Source of the DNA: Phlyctochytrium arcticum | Lineage: Eukaryota > Chytridiomycota > Chytridiomycetes > Chytridiales > Chytridiaceae | Reading direction: 5' to 3' | DNA length: 64,000 bases | Assembly: GCA_025602905.1 (NCBI GenBank) | Contig: JAHLKI010000004.1 | Coordinates: 1,394,905-1,458,904 of the forward strand | Shown: positions 1-11,625 of the stretch, one piece after another | Position numbering within the stretch: the stretch's first letter is position 1 | Layout of the letters: every line of letters begins with the position of its first letter | Position numbers and translations under genes: made by a program | The notes under the pieces: generated by a model | What the model saw: the letters and a program-made list of their open reading frames with translations, nothing else | What the model was told of the DNA's origin: nothing | The model's database searches: none

Positions 1-27
1 TCCAAGCATCTTGAGCTATAGTCGATA

Positions 28-2090
28 ATGTCAGAGTACAACGGTGCTGGTTTCCCGCTCAGCTATTGTCTCTTGACCACAGCAACTGCAATAGATCAAG
101 GCAAACGAACCATAGCGCTCTCGAAGTGGTGCCGTCGGGTCCGGGATGAGTATGACATCCGCCCGACCTTCGTTCACATTGACAAAGATATGGCAGAAAT
201 TGCAAGCTGCAGACAAGTTTGGCCACAGGCCAAGATAAGCTTATGCCTCTGGCATCTTAAAAGGGCAGTGCGTACCCGTTTAGCAAAAGCAAAGCTTGCT
301 ACAACAGCTTACAATGTTGAGCGCGCCCATTGTGAATTTCCTTTATCAAATGGTCATTCCAGCCATCAGGATCAAAGACCGATGTGGACGACTATGAGGG
401 CGGTATGCCCGAAGATCACCCGCCTGAGTCAGAACTGGTTCCACCATCTGACCCTCACATCTTGCGCATACGATTGCCGCCGATGCCAAGACGATCCATC
501 ACCACGGACACGTCGGCGGACGCACTCTCATCCATCAGCAGAATTACTAGCATGCAAACGCCGCAACAGCCGGAGGCGGAGGAGCAGATCGAAAACGACG
601 ATGGCGATACTAGCACACGCGACAGACGAACCTTCTGCCCAGCCGACTTCAGAGAGGATATCCTAACGATGATGGAGCATCATTATTGTGCCCATCCAAT
701 GATTCCGGGGTACAGTGCCCCAAACCCCCCTGCGATCCGAAAGTGGGCTGCTCAAAATATGTACAACTACTGCAAGGATAATGACCTCCCTGAAGTATGG
801 GCGTACCTTTGGCAGAACTGGTACCGAAAAGGACGATGGGAGCTATGGGCACGCTGTGTGCATGAGGAAATTCCTGTTCTGAGGACAACAATGATGATTG
901 AATCGCAGTGAGTATCGATGAATACAGTAGCGGCATAACACACTGACCTATTGGAACAGCTGGAGTCGTCTTAAAAGGGGCTTTCTGCACCAGTTCCACA
1001 TGCCTGGATGCGACTTGCTCGTCTGGATCTTGATCACCAAGCTAGGGCCCACGTACTCCCCTGTAGGAGTTGGATGGTTTGGGTCAGAGTTTGTGCAGGA
1101 CAGTGAAGTCAGATCTTTGGCTTCTCTGGGCAGAATCATTTAGATAGATTTGTATAGTCGTGTAACCCGACTTTTGGAGGGGATCAGAGCCGGTCGGGAG
1201 ATTCAGTGTTGGAACGGTAAGCCGATAGTATTAGACCTAGATACTTAAACTCTCTCAATACACTACTCTAAACAGTCAGTGAGCACACCTATTGAGGGAT
1301 CGTACTTTCGGCGACTACATCCCGGAAGCTGGATCGACTCTTGAGTCCAGAGCATAAGCGGAACAGGTACCGAGAGCCTCCGGTCTGGAGAAAGGCGTTT
1401 AAGAAGATGTGGAGGAAGCTGGAGACCACGGCCGTCCCGCAACCTACAAACGATAAGTACCAGCCGGATGCCCATTTGTGGAAGTGTACTTGTCCATCGT
1501 TTGTGATCAACAGGTTCCTTATATGCAAGCATCTTGTTCAAAGGGTACACCGGGTGCCAGTTGTGTTCTTCTGGGAGGTCAAGCGCCGGCGCACAGCTCC
1601 CTACTGGCAGCACCCGTCACTTCGTGTCATCTATGATGATGTTGATGACGATGACAACGACGAAGAGAACGGCGAAGGTCTCAGTGATGTGAGAGACGTG
1701 GCTGATGAAGGGGGCTGTATCCCAGAAGCAGAAGACCACGCGGACGACGAAGACGACGACCAGGACGACGACGAGGAGTCGGACTCGGCGCAAGAGGACG
1801 GTGAGCAGGATGATGGCAATGACAACCAGCAGACATTTGAAGAAGAGATGACTGAAATCTGTCGCGTTGTATCGGAATTTGCGCGGGGACTGGAGTACCA
1901 GGTCCAGATCCGGGACCACAGAATGCTAAGCGCACTCAAGCGGGAGGGTGCCTCATTTCTGAGGATGGCGAGGGGAGCATTGAAGAAGGAGAGCACCCGC
2001 GGCAGAAATGCCACTACGTGGGACTCAACTGCAACCAACGGTGTCATGTTCTATCGCGCTCGACCCTCTGTGACTGATCAAGACACTTGA
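28..2090 (+). pseudogene. MULE (Mutator-like) transposase with SWIM zinc finger, broken
   Basis: Cut-and-paste transposase. The part from 28 to about 345 carries the DDE-core signature (FVHIDKDMAEI, then VWPQAKISLCLWHLKRAV). The frame then shifts and continues at 384-907 (WAYLWQNWYRKGRWELWARC). A GT-AG intron at 908-959 joins it to a segment reading LKRGFLHQFHMPGCDLLVW. After a second apparent intron or decayed stretch (about 1050-1320), the part from 1323 to 2090 has the SWIM motif CTCPSF...CKHL at about 1486-1530, followed by an acidic Asp/Glu-rich tail. There is an in-frame stop just upstream at 19-21 and the N-terminal DNA-binding part is absent, so the copy is truncated or continues in another frame before the window. 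The order MULE core then SWIM is the normal family layout. Dead transposon copy. Confidence 0.8.
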
Positions 2091-2690
2091 TCATCTGATT
2101 GTTGTCATTCATCTTCTACAAGGCATTTTCTCTCCTCTCTCCACTCTCTCGTTTTGATTCCTTCTATTCTATTCCCTTACTTTCTTTTCCTTCGTTCATT
2201 GTTTCTCTTTCTATCTATCACTCTCTCTCTCTTTCTATCCATCTTGTTTCTATCTTTCGCGCTCGTTCTCTTCTTTTCGCCGTCGTACACTGGTTTCTTT
2301 CGGGCAGCGCACTTTCTGGCGTACCATCCTCTTATCTAAGTTGTCTTTCCTTTAGTCTGTTAGTTCACTCTGTTTTTTGTCCAACATTTTAGTCTAGTCT
2401 CCATTTATTATTCTATTTACTGGCTTCCAACTGGGCCGACCATTCAATCTTCTGATGCCCCCTGGCAACTTGCAGTCCCAGGATGCCTGTGAACTCAGCA
2501 CACTCACAATTGATTAGTCTGGCCACGCCATTTGATTAATTTACATAGCAATCAGATTCCTGATAAGTCTCCCTGTACTCAGGCTTCCTTAGAATATGCA
2601 TTGACGAGCAGATTGACGAGAGAGTCGCGCGCAGTCGGACTTGAGTCTCAGGCGTGAGTCTTAACGCGTAACCCTATCTCTTTTGGCAAT
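2091..2690. other. Intergenic, T/C-rich spacer between MULE and Helitron 1
   Basis: No gene seen. 2100-2400 is strongly pyrimidine-rich on the plus strand (long CTCTCT/TTCTTT runs). The Helitron 1 3' end should lie here, because its Rep-helicase runs on the minus strand, but I could not identify a terminal hairpin or CTRR end with confidence. Confidence 0.4.
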
Positions 2691-5600
2691 TTAACCCTTT
2701 TGGTCGATGTCCCGAGTGGGGGAGACGATCGGCACTTCAAGTTCTTCCATCATTTCCTTGCTTGGTTTGAAGTAGGCAATATCTGCGGGTGTCAGAGGTT
2801 GTAGCAGCCGTGTTGCCATTGGTCCTGATAACGACGTTCCACGCGACCACCCAACATACATAGTGGTTCTTTGCGGGTTCCTGCGGTGGGGAGTGAGCAG
2901 CGGGGCCAATATCACTCCTGGAAGGGTAAGCCCTTGACATTTATCGACTGTCATGGAGAACGCTAACACGAATGGCAGCTGTTTGATGTGGATTTTGAAT
3001 CGTCGGTGCGGCAGCTTCACGTCGACCGGGCTGGTGGTTTCGTATGGGCGAATGCCGACAACGCCCTTTGGTACATCCGGCTGCAACTGTACCGTGTCGA
3101 ACCCTTTGAGCGCTACAAACACAATGTCAGGCAGGGTATCCGATTCTAGCAACCGCGTCCCGTTCCCAAGCACCGATTCCGTAAAAGTGCTCGCATTGCT
3201 CATTTGGATCTTGACGACTGTCCCGAGGGTGCCGTTCGACAGCCGCCGCTTTTGGTCAACGTTCTTCGTCACTTGGATAGGGCATCCGACGCATACGTCT
3301 AAAGTCATAGGAAACTGGCCGGTAGCGCTATCCGGCAACTTCCGCAAGCTTGCGCGCTCTCCCGATGTGAGGTGTCCCCTTCTTGTCGTTTTGAGCACTG
3401 CGGTGAATCGATATGTGTCGTTTGGCCGCGACCGTGCGAATTTGTTCAAACATGCATTATTAAATGCGCTCCTGTGGACGTTGGCGGTAGTCAATATTGG
3501 CCGGAACAGAGGTGCACTTCCCGCAGATGGCGTTTCCCCTGGCGTCAACACTTGTCCAGTCATCGTTGCTATGTCTTGCATACGGAGCTGGCCAGTACGC
3601 ATGTGGGTCATAAGATTTGCATACGGCGTTTTCGGGCCTTGGCGCATGTTCTCGGTCCAGAAAAAAACGTTGTGTATGCCGTGGTAAACTGCATGCCTGG
3701 TTGCCACCTTCAACGTATCGGATGCTCTCAACGGGGTATACAGTTTCGCCCCCGACCATGCTGACAACTGCAACCAATCACCACAGATGAGTATGGAGAC
3801 CCCGCCCATTTCCACAAACGGCCTGTCCTTCACCAGCTTCAGCGTTTCCGATAACAAAGCCAAGTACTGCTTGCTGAGGAGCGTTGTTTCATCTACAATC
3901 AGCACTTTCAGCGGTGCAAATGTTTGGATTTCCACGGGGTTGACCTTGCAACGGCGGGTGCAATTCGTCGTCCAATTGAATAGTTTGTGTAGATGAGTTG
4001 CTCCCGCATTGACCCCTGCAATTCCCGAAAATGCTGTCGTCATCACTGCATTCGGCCGACCCCATCCTCTTGCCAAATGCAATAGTGCTTTCAGGACAAA
4101 ACTTTTGCCCGTACCCGCCTGCCCCCACATCGCTGCCGTGAATCGAAACTCCTTCCCCGTGTTGCCGTCTCTTGCCATGTCGAGGGGTACATCGTCTTCC
4201 GCAGCGAATTGGTACAGCAAGCTCGCCGCCACCATTACGAACACTCCATGCTGCTCGCGGGTCAGACCAAATTGCCGGGATACATATGCTATCGTTGGGA
4301 ACTCCGTTAGCACTGGGTTGGCGGAAACGGGTGCTGGCGCTGTCCAATCGAGCTCTCCTAGACATGCTTCGTAGTGGTCTACTTGTGTGGCCATTGTTGG
4401 AAATATTGCTGAAAACTGGGCTTCTCGGTCTGTTCCTCCCATTTCCGCAACAATGCCATATTGGGGTTGGAAAAGCTGGGCTGCCGCATCAAACTCGCTC
4501 AAATTGTCTACGTGTCTAATGTCCGTTTGCCACTGGGGTACTGAACCCAGTTGTGTTGCGAACGCCAATGCCTCTGCCGCGTGGGGTATGTGGTTGATAT
4601 CCACCAGTGGATCTTCAGCGCCTTCGGTAGGTTCCGCCCCTTCTGAACCATCATCACTTGGCAGATCGCTTGTTTCTGACGCGCTGTCCTCTTCCCAAAT
4701 CTCTTCTCCCTCTTGTTGAGTCCTCAACACTACAGGAACGTCGGGATGACTGTCACGCAGCTCCGCCTCCATATTCCGCCGGCCTTGCTCCGCTGCCTGT
4801 CTTTTTCCTAAGAAATGATCCTCCGTGTTTCGCAGGAACTGTCGCAGCGCCAGGAAGTTCGCCCTTCCATCATCAGTCTCAAGATATTCGTAGAACGTTC
4901 CTTCCCAAGTGCTGCATGTCCTCAATGATTCTAATGTGCGGTACGGCTTGAACAAGAATAACAAAATCTTGAAAGTTCGCTCTGACGCTTCCTCTGTCAA
5001 GTCATCACGGCTAAGGTCGGCCACTTGCTTCGAAACCACGTTGACAAAAACTGCCTTCTTCCGCTTTTCCAACCGGTGTGTACTGCGTTGTGGATGGCCA
5101 TCCTTGAATTGGTGTGTGCCTGATGATTTCTGAGTCTTGCGTTTCAGATACGTGCCTGTGAACAAGAACAAACACATGTCTTCGAATTTGTGTGTTTCCG
5201 GTCTACCGAGGTAGTCGCTTCCCTTATTGATGGCATAGAACTTCTTCCCGACACTGTCCCCGTCGCCGTGATCTGCCATATCATTGACGTCCTCTTGACT
5301 CGCTTCGCCGATAACGACATCAACTTCTCCTTCCAATGTGAGGGCGTTGATAATTGACTTCACGAAGAGATGTACGACTTCGTGCAATTCGTAGAAAGCC
5401 GATTTCCGGAAAAGATATAGTGCCGCCATCGTGGATGTTACTTCCATTTTGCCGCTCAAGTCAGTTACTTGTCGCTTCATTCTCCGGAATCCGCGGGTCC
5501 ATGCAGGTATCTGCTCAGTATCAGTGGCGTGGGCCTCGTCGCGGATGCTTTTGCGCAGCGCCGACACGTAAATGGTGTGCAGTTTCTCGAACTGCATTTG

Positions 5601-8225
5601 CGGCTTGAAGGTGTACTTGAGAACATACTGTTTGATATCCGCCGCTTCCCCGCCTAGCATAAGCCGTACGTCGTGATTGAATTTGAACAGGCTGGCGAAG
5701 AGTGGATTGTAGTTGTTGAGGTACAAGGAACCGTTCTGGCGCTCCAACGACACCGTCATAGCTGTCACTTGCGTGCACGGCACTGCGTTCTCCGGCTTCA
5801 TGAAACGACAATAGCACCCGCTAGGGGTTCGGACGCTTTTCTTGAAACAAGACCGTGCATGTCGCCATGAGTGCAGTTGATAGGCGAATAAGCTACTTTC
5901 GAAGTGCAACATGTCTTCCGGATTCCGTGGTTCTATGACGGTCTCCAGCGGTCGCGGCTTCCAGGAACAGTTTACCATATCTGCATCTTCCCGTGTCCAC
6001 AATTCAACACTCAAGATTCCGCTCCGGGTCGCGAAGTACTCCGCGGAGTTGGTTGCAACATCCTGATCCGTATGTCCCTCCCCACATGCCGTACATATGG
6101 CCGATACTGGTGCCGTCCAGTTGGGTCTTGCTCGCCGGAACGCCCGCAAAGGTGTCGGTTGAAATTCAAGCGGTGATCCGCATTGCGCACAAAATGGATG
6201 AAGAGGAATGGGGGATGTACTGCTGACTACGGATGCGGCATATTCGGCGACTTGCGAGAGGAAAGTATTCGGGCTAGGTTGGCTAGCCATTCGCATGAAT
6301 TGGCTGGTTGTCAATGAAAGATTGTATACCCACACAAGGAAGTGCGCGTGTAGATTTCCTGATCCTTGCGTCTCCACCGCTGCTGAAAACGCTTTCACCG
6401 CTCCCAACGCCCCCCCGCCTAGGCGCGGCTCTTGCTTTGTGGTATCCCACCCGAGAAATGTGTCTTGGATGGTGTTCATCACTCGATCGAAATTCCTGGC
6501 GACTGCCATAGGATTCTTGCCAACCTCCTCTCTGCGCTCCTCCCGCGTCATGGCTTGGATGCGCTTGTTGATGTCAGAGATTGCCATGTCTGCTCCTTCA
6601 TACTGAGTGTACTGAACTACACGGAACGAGTTCATTGAGTCCGGGGTGACGGTGAAGAAGATGTTGGGGAGACCGAGAGCGTTGGTGAAGGCGTTCATAC
6701 GGTTCCGTGCCGCCGCTCGTTCTTCGTTTGACCCCCAGTATGAACTCATTCCTGCTGCGACCCCATTCTTGGGTGCCAGCACTCCTGTGGTAACCGGTGT
6801 CCGTTCGGTTACCCGCAAAGATCGGCCTGATGCTTGGGTTCTCGCTGCTTCCTGGTTGGCGTACTGTTGAATTTCTTCTAGTGTGACGGTTGCGGCTAAT
6901 TCGGCAGATTTGGGTGCTAACCGACATCGTAGATGTACTGAAGATTGGGCCCGTTTGCGTGCTGCTATGTTGAATGCCATTAGGATGAAGGCCCCATGCT
7001 TCGCAAACCGTTGCTCCGGGAGTCTCAAGAAATATCCCATCCATTCTTCGAGGGAGACTGGATTTCTGCGGCTTTCCGATGGTCCGCCGCGGCCATACGG
7101 CAACAACTCCGGTATTCGCATGTACATAGACTCTGGGTCATCGTCTGCGACAAACGTGGTGGATCTCTTCATTAGCACCCGGTTCGGGTCTTTGCGGTGG
7201 ACGAGCAGCTGGATGGCTCGCGTTACTTGCATTGCATTGCTGTCCCCATCGCGAGTATCGATGATATGTGATGTCTCGATCTCCAGGTGCACTTGCTGAC
7301 ACATTTCGTTTTCCATTGTAGCGGCCTCTGCTGCTCGGTGCCTGCTGAGTGATCCCTGTAGAGTTGACGCGATTTCTGGGTATTCTGGATCTTCCTGGTC
7401 AATATTGATGATGGACGTAGCTTGGTCAAATGTCGCGTCAGGTAAATTGATGTCAATATCGATTTCCTCGTACAACCGGTTGTGCAGTTTGAAAAACGAC
7501 AGCAGGGTGTAAATGCTCCGCCGGTTCCCTTTGAACTCCTTTGCGACGCGTATCGTGGCCTCCTTGGTAAATGCGCCCACTGTCGTGACGAAGATGTCCC
7601 CGTTTCGTGCCATGTCTCTGGGAAGAAGAAGTGCCGGCGGGGATGGGTCGGCTAGCATCGCGTAAGAGTGCCCCTTCAGCCGGTTGAACTTTCCTCCGTG
7701 GACAACTATGATGTGGTGCGCCGACTGGACGGGTGCCGCCATACTGAAATCCACCATTGTGGCTGCGTTGTACACATTTGCCGGAAGGGAGCCAACGAAC
7801 AGTCCATTGGCAATGGCAAAACGGGGCGGCGTGTCTGCTGGGCGGCGGAGTGAATGCAGGCATGGCTGGCAGAAGTGCATTACGACGTCCGACGTTCCCG
7901 TACTTGCTGGATGTGAGAAGCCGCTGCGAGAGAGTAGAAGCCCGGAGAACCTTGCATCGAACTCGCTGGCATCATACTCTTGTGCGAGGCGCCGTGTGAA
8001 CCCCTCATCAGGGCAACCCAACCGCGTGCAGATTGCCTCCATTGGTATGTGCGGGCTGCGCACACTGAGTTTGGTCACTTGTTGCTGGATCCACAGTGTG
8101 CCACATAATGCGCAGACCTCTTCACGCATGTTCCCATCTGCAAGCGCGTCGCGTGTTTCTTGGTATACTCTTGTGATGGTGTCCTTGGCTATCGGGCCCA
8201 GTATGGGATGTTGCTCCATCTCCAC
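2691..8225 (-). CDS. Helitron Rep-helicase (HUH endonuclease + PIF1-type helicase)
   Basis: Rolling-circle transposase, intact over 1844 codons. Cys pairs near residues 38-41 and 118-121 look like the N-terminal zinc region. The Rep core has the HUH motif NLHAHFLVWV (about 624-633) and paired tyrosines in IKQYVLKYTF (about Tyr867/Tyr871). After an acidic linker (about 1185-1205) comes a PIF1/RecD-like helicase with Walker A GQAGTGKSF (about 1368-1376), Walker B VLIVDETTLL (about 1441-1450), GDWLQLS, and near the C-terminus VDKCQGLTL and YVGWSRG. The listed start is GTG; the first ATG is two codons in, at 8219. The frame stays open upstream to 8369 and encodes a basic stretch (RRTKEQRGRRNEARRRQ) typical of Helitron N-termini, preceded by a possible 3' splice site, so the true protein probably has a further upstream exon. 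It is divergent from the OB-fold gene at 9596. Likely the autonomous element of the window. Confidence 0.93.
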   Translation of the reverse strand: MEMEQHPILGPIAKDTITRVYQETRDALADGNMREEVCALCGTLWIQQQVTKLSVRSPHIPMEAICTRLGCPDEGFTRRLAQEYDASEFDARFSGLLLSRSGFSHPASTGTSDVVMHFCQPCLHSLRRPADTPPRFAIANGLFVGSLPANVYNAATMVDFSMAAPVQSAHHIIVVHGGKFNRLKGHSYAMLADPSPPALLLPRDMARNGDIFVTTVGAFTKEATIRVAKEFKGNRRSIYTLLSFFKLHNRLYEEIDIDINLPDATFDQATSIINIDQEDPEYPEIASTLQGSLSRHRAAEAATMENEMCQQVHLEIETSHIIDTRDGDSNAMQVTRAIQLLVHRKDPNRVLMKRSTTFVADDDPESMYMRIPELLPYGRGGPSESRRNPVSLEEWMGYFLRLPEQRFAKHGAFILMAFNIAARKRAQSSVHLRCRLAPKSAELAATVTLEEIQQYANQEAARTQASGRSLRVTERTPVTTGVLAPKNGVAAGMSSYWGSNEERAAARNRMNAFTNALGLPNIFFTVTPDSMNSFRVVQYTQYEGADMAISDINKRIQAMTREERREEVGKNPMAVARNFDRVMNTIQDTFLGWDTTKQEPRLGGGALGAVKAFSAAVETQGSGNLHAHFLVWVYNLSLTTSQFMRMASQPSPNTFLSQVAEYAASVVSSTSPIPLHPFCAQCGSPLEFQPTPLRAFRRARPNWTAPVSAICTACGEGHTDQDVATNSAEYFATRSGILSVELWTREDADMVNCSWKPRPLETVIEPRNPEDMLHFESSLFAYQLHSWRHARSCFKKSVRTPSGCYCRFMKPENAVPCTQVTAMTVSLERQNGSLYLNNYNPLFASLFKFNHDVRLMLGGEAADIKQYVLKYTFKPQMQFEKLHTIYVSALRKSIRDEAHATDTEQIPAWTRGFRRMKRQVTDLSGKMEVTSTMAALYLFRKSAFYELHEVVHLFVKSIINALTLEGEVDVVIGEASQEDVNDMADHGDGDSVGKKFYAINKGSDYLGRPETHKFEDMCLFLFTGTYLKRKTQKSSGTHQFKDGHPQRSTHRLEKRKKAVFVNVVSKQVADLSRDDLTEEASERTFKILLFLFKPYRTLESLRTCSTWEGTFYEYLETDDGRANFLALRQFLRNTEDHFLGKRQAAEQGRRNMEAELRDSHPDVPVVLRTQQEGEEIWEEDSASETSDLPSDDGSEGAEPTEGAEDPLVDINHIPHAAEALAFATQLGSVPQWQTDIRHVDNLSEFDAAAQLFQPQYGIVAEMGGTDREAQFSAIFPTMATQVDHYEACLGELDWTAPAPVSANPVLTEFPTIAYVSRQFGLTREQHGVFVMVAASLLYQFAAEDDVPLDMARDGNTGKEFRFTAAMWGQAGTGKSFVLKALLHLARGWGRPNAVMTTAFSGIAGVNAGATHLHKLFNWTTNCTRRCKVNPVEIQTFAPLKVLIVDETTLLSKQYLALLSETLKLVKDRPFVEMGGVSILICGDWLQLSAWSGAKLYTPLRASDTLKVATRHAVYHGIHNVFFWTENMRQGPKTPYANLMTHMRTGQLRMQDIATMTGQVLTPGETPSAGSAPLFRPILTTANVHRSAFNNACLNKFARSRPNDTYRFTAVLKTTRRGHLTSGERASLRKLPDSATGQFPMTLDVCVGCPIQVTKNVDQKRRLSNGTLGTVVKIQMSNASTFTESVLGNGTRLLESDTLPDIVFVALKGFDTVQLQPDVPKGVVGIRPYETTSPVDVKLPHRRFKIHIKQLPFVLAFSMTVDKCQGLTLPGVILAPLLTPHRRNPQRTTMYVGWSRGTSLSGPMATRLLQPLTPADIAYFKPSKEMMEELEVPIVSPTRDIDQKG

Positions 8226-8369
8226 TAATTCTGCAGCCGTGTAGAACTGCGGATGATGTCGGTCTGCTTGCGTCTGTCGTTGCCTTCTTCTGGCTTCATT
8301 TCTGCGGCCCCGTTGTTCCTTTGTCCTGCGTTCTTGCGCAGCAGTTTGTATGCTGAAACCGGCTCTGTA

Positions 8370-9595
8370 TTACATATTAATATCTCACTTAATACATATG
8401 CGTTTTCTCATACACTTACAAAGGGTTGTGACGCTGTGCACGTAGGCGTCGCATGCTTATTGCCACCGGCGTACTTGCTCGCGGTATGGTGTTGTGGTTG
8501 GTCCTGTTGCTTTGCTGTTCGTTGTTTACTGGGGTGTCGCTGGGGGTGTCGGGGGGGACGCGTGATGCGGATTTCACTGGCAAGAGTCTTGTACTTTGTG
8601 TCGTTCTTCTAGCTGGCCCCCTGATTTCAAATACGCTTGTGGGTTCTGCATTCTCTTTCCACAAAGGAGTTGATGCCGTTTTAACTTAACCTTTTGACGG
8701 CTAACCGTTTTGGACGTCATTTAAGTTTACGACTAACTTTGCCCCCGCCTAACCGAATCTGATATTTCCCTTTATTCATTTGTTTTTGTGCGAGACCTTG
8801 TTCTGGCTTTCCCGTTACATAGTACATACTCCTTCTAAATAATGGACATGTTCTCCTTTTGCTCCTTGTGTTTTTCAACTTGCTTTCCCCCTCCGCTTGC
8901 CATGTTCTGCGTTGTCGCTTTTCATTCAACTACGACTTCATGCCGTTTACGCTTAACCTTGTTCATGACTTTCCGTTCTGAGTTCATTCAGGTTTGCGGC
9001 TGAGTTGGCCGCTGCCTTGCGTTAATTTTAGAGTTACGTTAACGCTTCCCTTTCCACACATACATGCATTCCTCATCACACATATCCTTCTTACAGTACT
9101 TCCTTTCAAGTTGACTCTCGCCGTTGAAGGTTGACCGCTCTTCTTTCCACTACGGAGGCAACTAGCCGCTTTACACTTACTGTTGGACGGTGGCCGCCTG
9201 TGCTTCCGCGTCCCGTTCCATTTGAGCTTCTCTCCCCTTACGCCCCGTTTTTCGCACGCTTCTGGACGCTTGCCGCTTGCCTCTACTCCTGAGTTCAATC
9301 GAATATACGCGTATCCTTTCTCCGCTCGGCGTTCCTCAATCGTTCCTAATAGGTTGCCGCTTCTCTTTCTGCTGCCCGCTTTGTTGTGTATGAGATCTGC
9401 CCTTTCACGTAATTACGCCATATTTCTAAGTCCTTGCCCTGTCCTGCCTGCCACCTATAAAAAGGTCGCTGCCCGCCGGACAACCCACAACAACATCCCT
9501 CTGTTACACCCACTGCACATCCCTGCTTCAGCATCTTCCACTCTCTCTTGCTTCCTCCAACCACCCTTGCAACCCCCCCACCCCCCTTCTTCTCC
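8370..9595. promoter_or_regulatory. Divergent intergenic region of Helitron 1, with TATA box
   Basis: No convincing gene. It separates the minus-strand Rep-helicase from the plus-strand OB-fold gene. TATAAAAA at 9456-9463 lies 140 bp before the ATG at 9596. Helitron 2 has the same TATAAAAA string 106 bp before its homologous gene (45428-45435), which supports a real promoter. An upstream exon of the Rep-helicase may also lie in 8400-8700. Confidence 0.5.
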
Positions 9596-10470
9596 ATGCT
9601 TGTCATCACCTCTGCCGTGAAGGTGCTGTCCATCGTCAGCAACGACCACAAGAAATGGGACGTTATTCTCGCCGTACCCACCGCCGATGGGGCTTTCGTC
9701 GAGCTTCCCGCAAGCGTTTGGGTGAAGCCTAACCGGATTGTTGAACCTGAGGAGGACGGGGGGTACTTCTGCGTTGCTGCTATTATGGATGCTAAGTCGA
9801 GTGACCTTCAAGTTTACACCTTTCAACCTCTCCCAGACTGGACTGAACCCTGCCCTGCCCAAGTCTCCCTAGCAGGCATCATTTCCACTGTTCAAGAAGA
9901 CTCCGCCAAATTGGGCTACAGTGTTTATTGGGACGGCGTGGAAGCCCAGTCAGTCACCATCACCCGTCCAGGTGGATGGAAAACCCGGCGTTCCGTTCTC
10001 GTCAAAGGTGCTGTCTTGGAAGTCGTGGGTGAACTGCTCTCCCTGGACGAGGTAGAGGTTTCCACTTCTACTTGACCGGTGCTACCGCTAGACTCCCTAC
10101 CATCACTAGTGCCGCTAGCACCTCCCGTGCCCAAGTCTGGGGGCGCAAGCCGCAATCAGCAGCTGACAGCCCTGTGAGGAAACATCGTTCTGCCGGTTGT
10201 GACTCTGCAACAGCACTGGATAGCTCCGCCACGTTCTCCTCGCCCTCCTCATCCTACTCGTACCCTTCCGGATCGCCCGAACCAAGCCGCTCGCCACCAG
10301 CGAAACTGCCTGCTCTAACCGCGAACGGGAAACGTCGAGGCCGCCCACCCAAGGCCAAACCTGCGGAAGAAGCGCATCTTGCTCCCTCCAAAAAAAACTC
10401 GACTGTCGCCGCCGGCACCGCCCACCACGCGAGTGGTCGAGTTAAGCAACAACGACTCATTCTCCGATGA
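9596..10470 (+). CDS. Helitron-borne OB-fold-like protein with AT-hook tail (frame change before tail)
   Basis: The call uses ATG at 9596; an open frame begins earlier at a TTG. Frame one (9596-10075) encodes about 160 residues of alternating beta-strand character. A second module (LAGIISTVQ...YSVYWDGVE...GAVLEVVGEL) aligns by eye with the second module of the 45.5-kb gene. That pattern suggests two OB-fold (ssDNA-binding, RPA-like) domains; this is inference from pattern. The frame ends at 10075 and an overlapping frame (10072-10470) supplies a Ser/Pro-rich region and the AT-hook KRRGRPPKAKP. Helitron 2's homologue has the same order, two modules then AT-hook, so the tail belongs to this protein. 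An intron (GT near 10050) or a frameshift joins the frames. Probable partner of the Rep-helicase in transposition. Confidence 0.6.
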
Positions 10471-11196
10471 CGGCGTGCCCTATAAGAGCAAACGTTCCCT
10501 ATTGCGAACGTACTTGGAGTAGGATTATTGTCCCTGTATATAATGTAGATAGTCTTATTTTTCTTCCTGTCTTGATTTCATGAACGCTTCTTGTGTATTT
10601 TCCTTTTGAATTGATGTCGTCTGCCAATATGTCTTCTGCGGCTCTAACTATCCTGATGCGCGTGGTGTCTTCCCCTACTCCATGAGTCCAATCTGCTACT
10701 CGGACACACTAAACTGCTTTGCTTGCCCATTATATACCAGAGCTAATCCCCGCAACTTCGTCCGGGGCTACTGTTTCACCACTCTTGGATTTTAGATGTA
10801 TAAGCTTAGCAGGAGGACACATTGAATACTATATTGATACAAAAATGAAAAAAAAGCTTTTCTCACTGCGTTTCTCATGAGTTGCTGCTGCATAATTCAT
10901 ATTCATATTGACACATGCGTTGAAAGAGAATCCGAGATCCAAAATAGTCTGTTTTTAACCATTGCTGTTCCATGCGCTACTTAATTTCTCTCATTGGATT
11001 AATATGGTAGTGTTCTGCCAATAGTAGATAGAGATCAGTATCCAGATATTCTAGAACAAGCAGACCAACATGTATGGGTAAGTTATCCAAGATGTCCATT
11101 GTATATCTTGAGCTACCTTTTGTGCGTGTGTCTATGGATGCGTTTACTTAACCACTATTTTAAATATTTTGTCACGTACAAATTAGTACACGATCA
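10471..11196. other. Intergenic, no gene seen
   Basis: Contains a small inverted repeat, CCCCG...CGGGG, at about 10748-10768 and becomes AT-rich from about 10850. The transition from Helitron 1 to virus-derived DNA falls in this stretch; the exact Helitron border is not visible. Confidence 0.4.
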
Positions 11197-11625
11197 ATGA
11201 TCAAAATTTTCAGCGAAGAAGATTTTCAAAGTATCTTGGAAAGATATCTAAAAGACAAGGATGTAGAAGAAGGAAAGACTCAAGTGGAGACAGAGATGTT
11301 GGAAGGTGATTGGACACTGTACAAAGCTGAAAAGAAAACTAAACCATTTTGGACACGAAAGCGTTTAACTGATGTGGAAACTTTAGGAATCAAAAAAGAA
11401 ATGTACAATTTTCAGCATTGTCAAGTCTTTGTTAAATCATTCTCACCGTTTGTTGTAGTTTTTACAAGAGGAGCATATTTACAGAATCTTGGTATGAATG
11501 TCCGTACTCCTAAACTCAATTCACTAAAAGATATTGACAATATTATGCTCGATAACGAAATTAGTCTGGTATCATATAACCAGTATTTTGTAAAGAGACA
11601 TTTGGCAAGATATCCAGTTAGGTGA
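11197..11625 (+). CDS. Hypothetical viral protein, outward copy
   Basis: A 142-residue protein with ATG start, rich in Lys, Glu and aromatic residues and without membrane segments. Motifs: FSEEDFQSILERYLK near the start, then HCQVFVKSFSPF and RGAYLQNLGM. A decayed homologue lies at 13460-13959 in the opposite orientation; the two copies mirror each other about the palindrome centred at 12414/12415, and both are transcribed towards it. I do not recognise the family. Its position just inside a TIR-like end suggests a terminal gene of a viral element, possibly present once per genome end. This copy appears uninterrupted. Confidence 0.6.
   Translation: MIKIFSEEDFQSILERYLKDKDVEEGKTQVETEMLEGDWTLYKAEKKTKPFWTRKRLTDVETLGIKKEMYNFQHCQVFVKSFSPFVVVFTRGAYLQNLGMNVRTPKLNSLKDIDNIMLDNEISLVSYNQYFVKRHLARYPVR

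Noticed and set aside
1617..2047. Minus-strand Ser/Val/Leu-rich ORFs
   Set aside because: Antisense of the acidic tail of the MULE transposase.
2953..8244. Many plus-strand ORFs opposite the Helitron 1 Rep-helicase
   Set aside because: Shadows of the 1844-codon gene; no recognisable motifs.
10748..10768. CCCCG...CGGGG hairpin as a Helitron 1 3' end
   Set aside because: It lies on the side expected for the 5' end given the Rep-helicase orientation; no CTRR follows.
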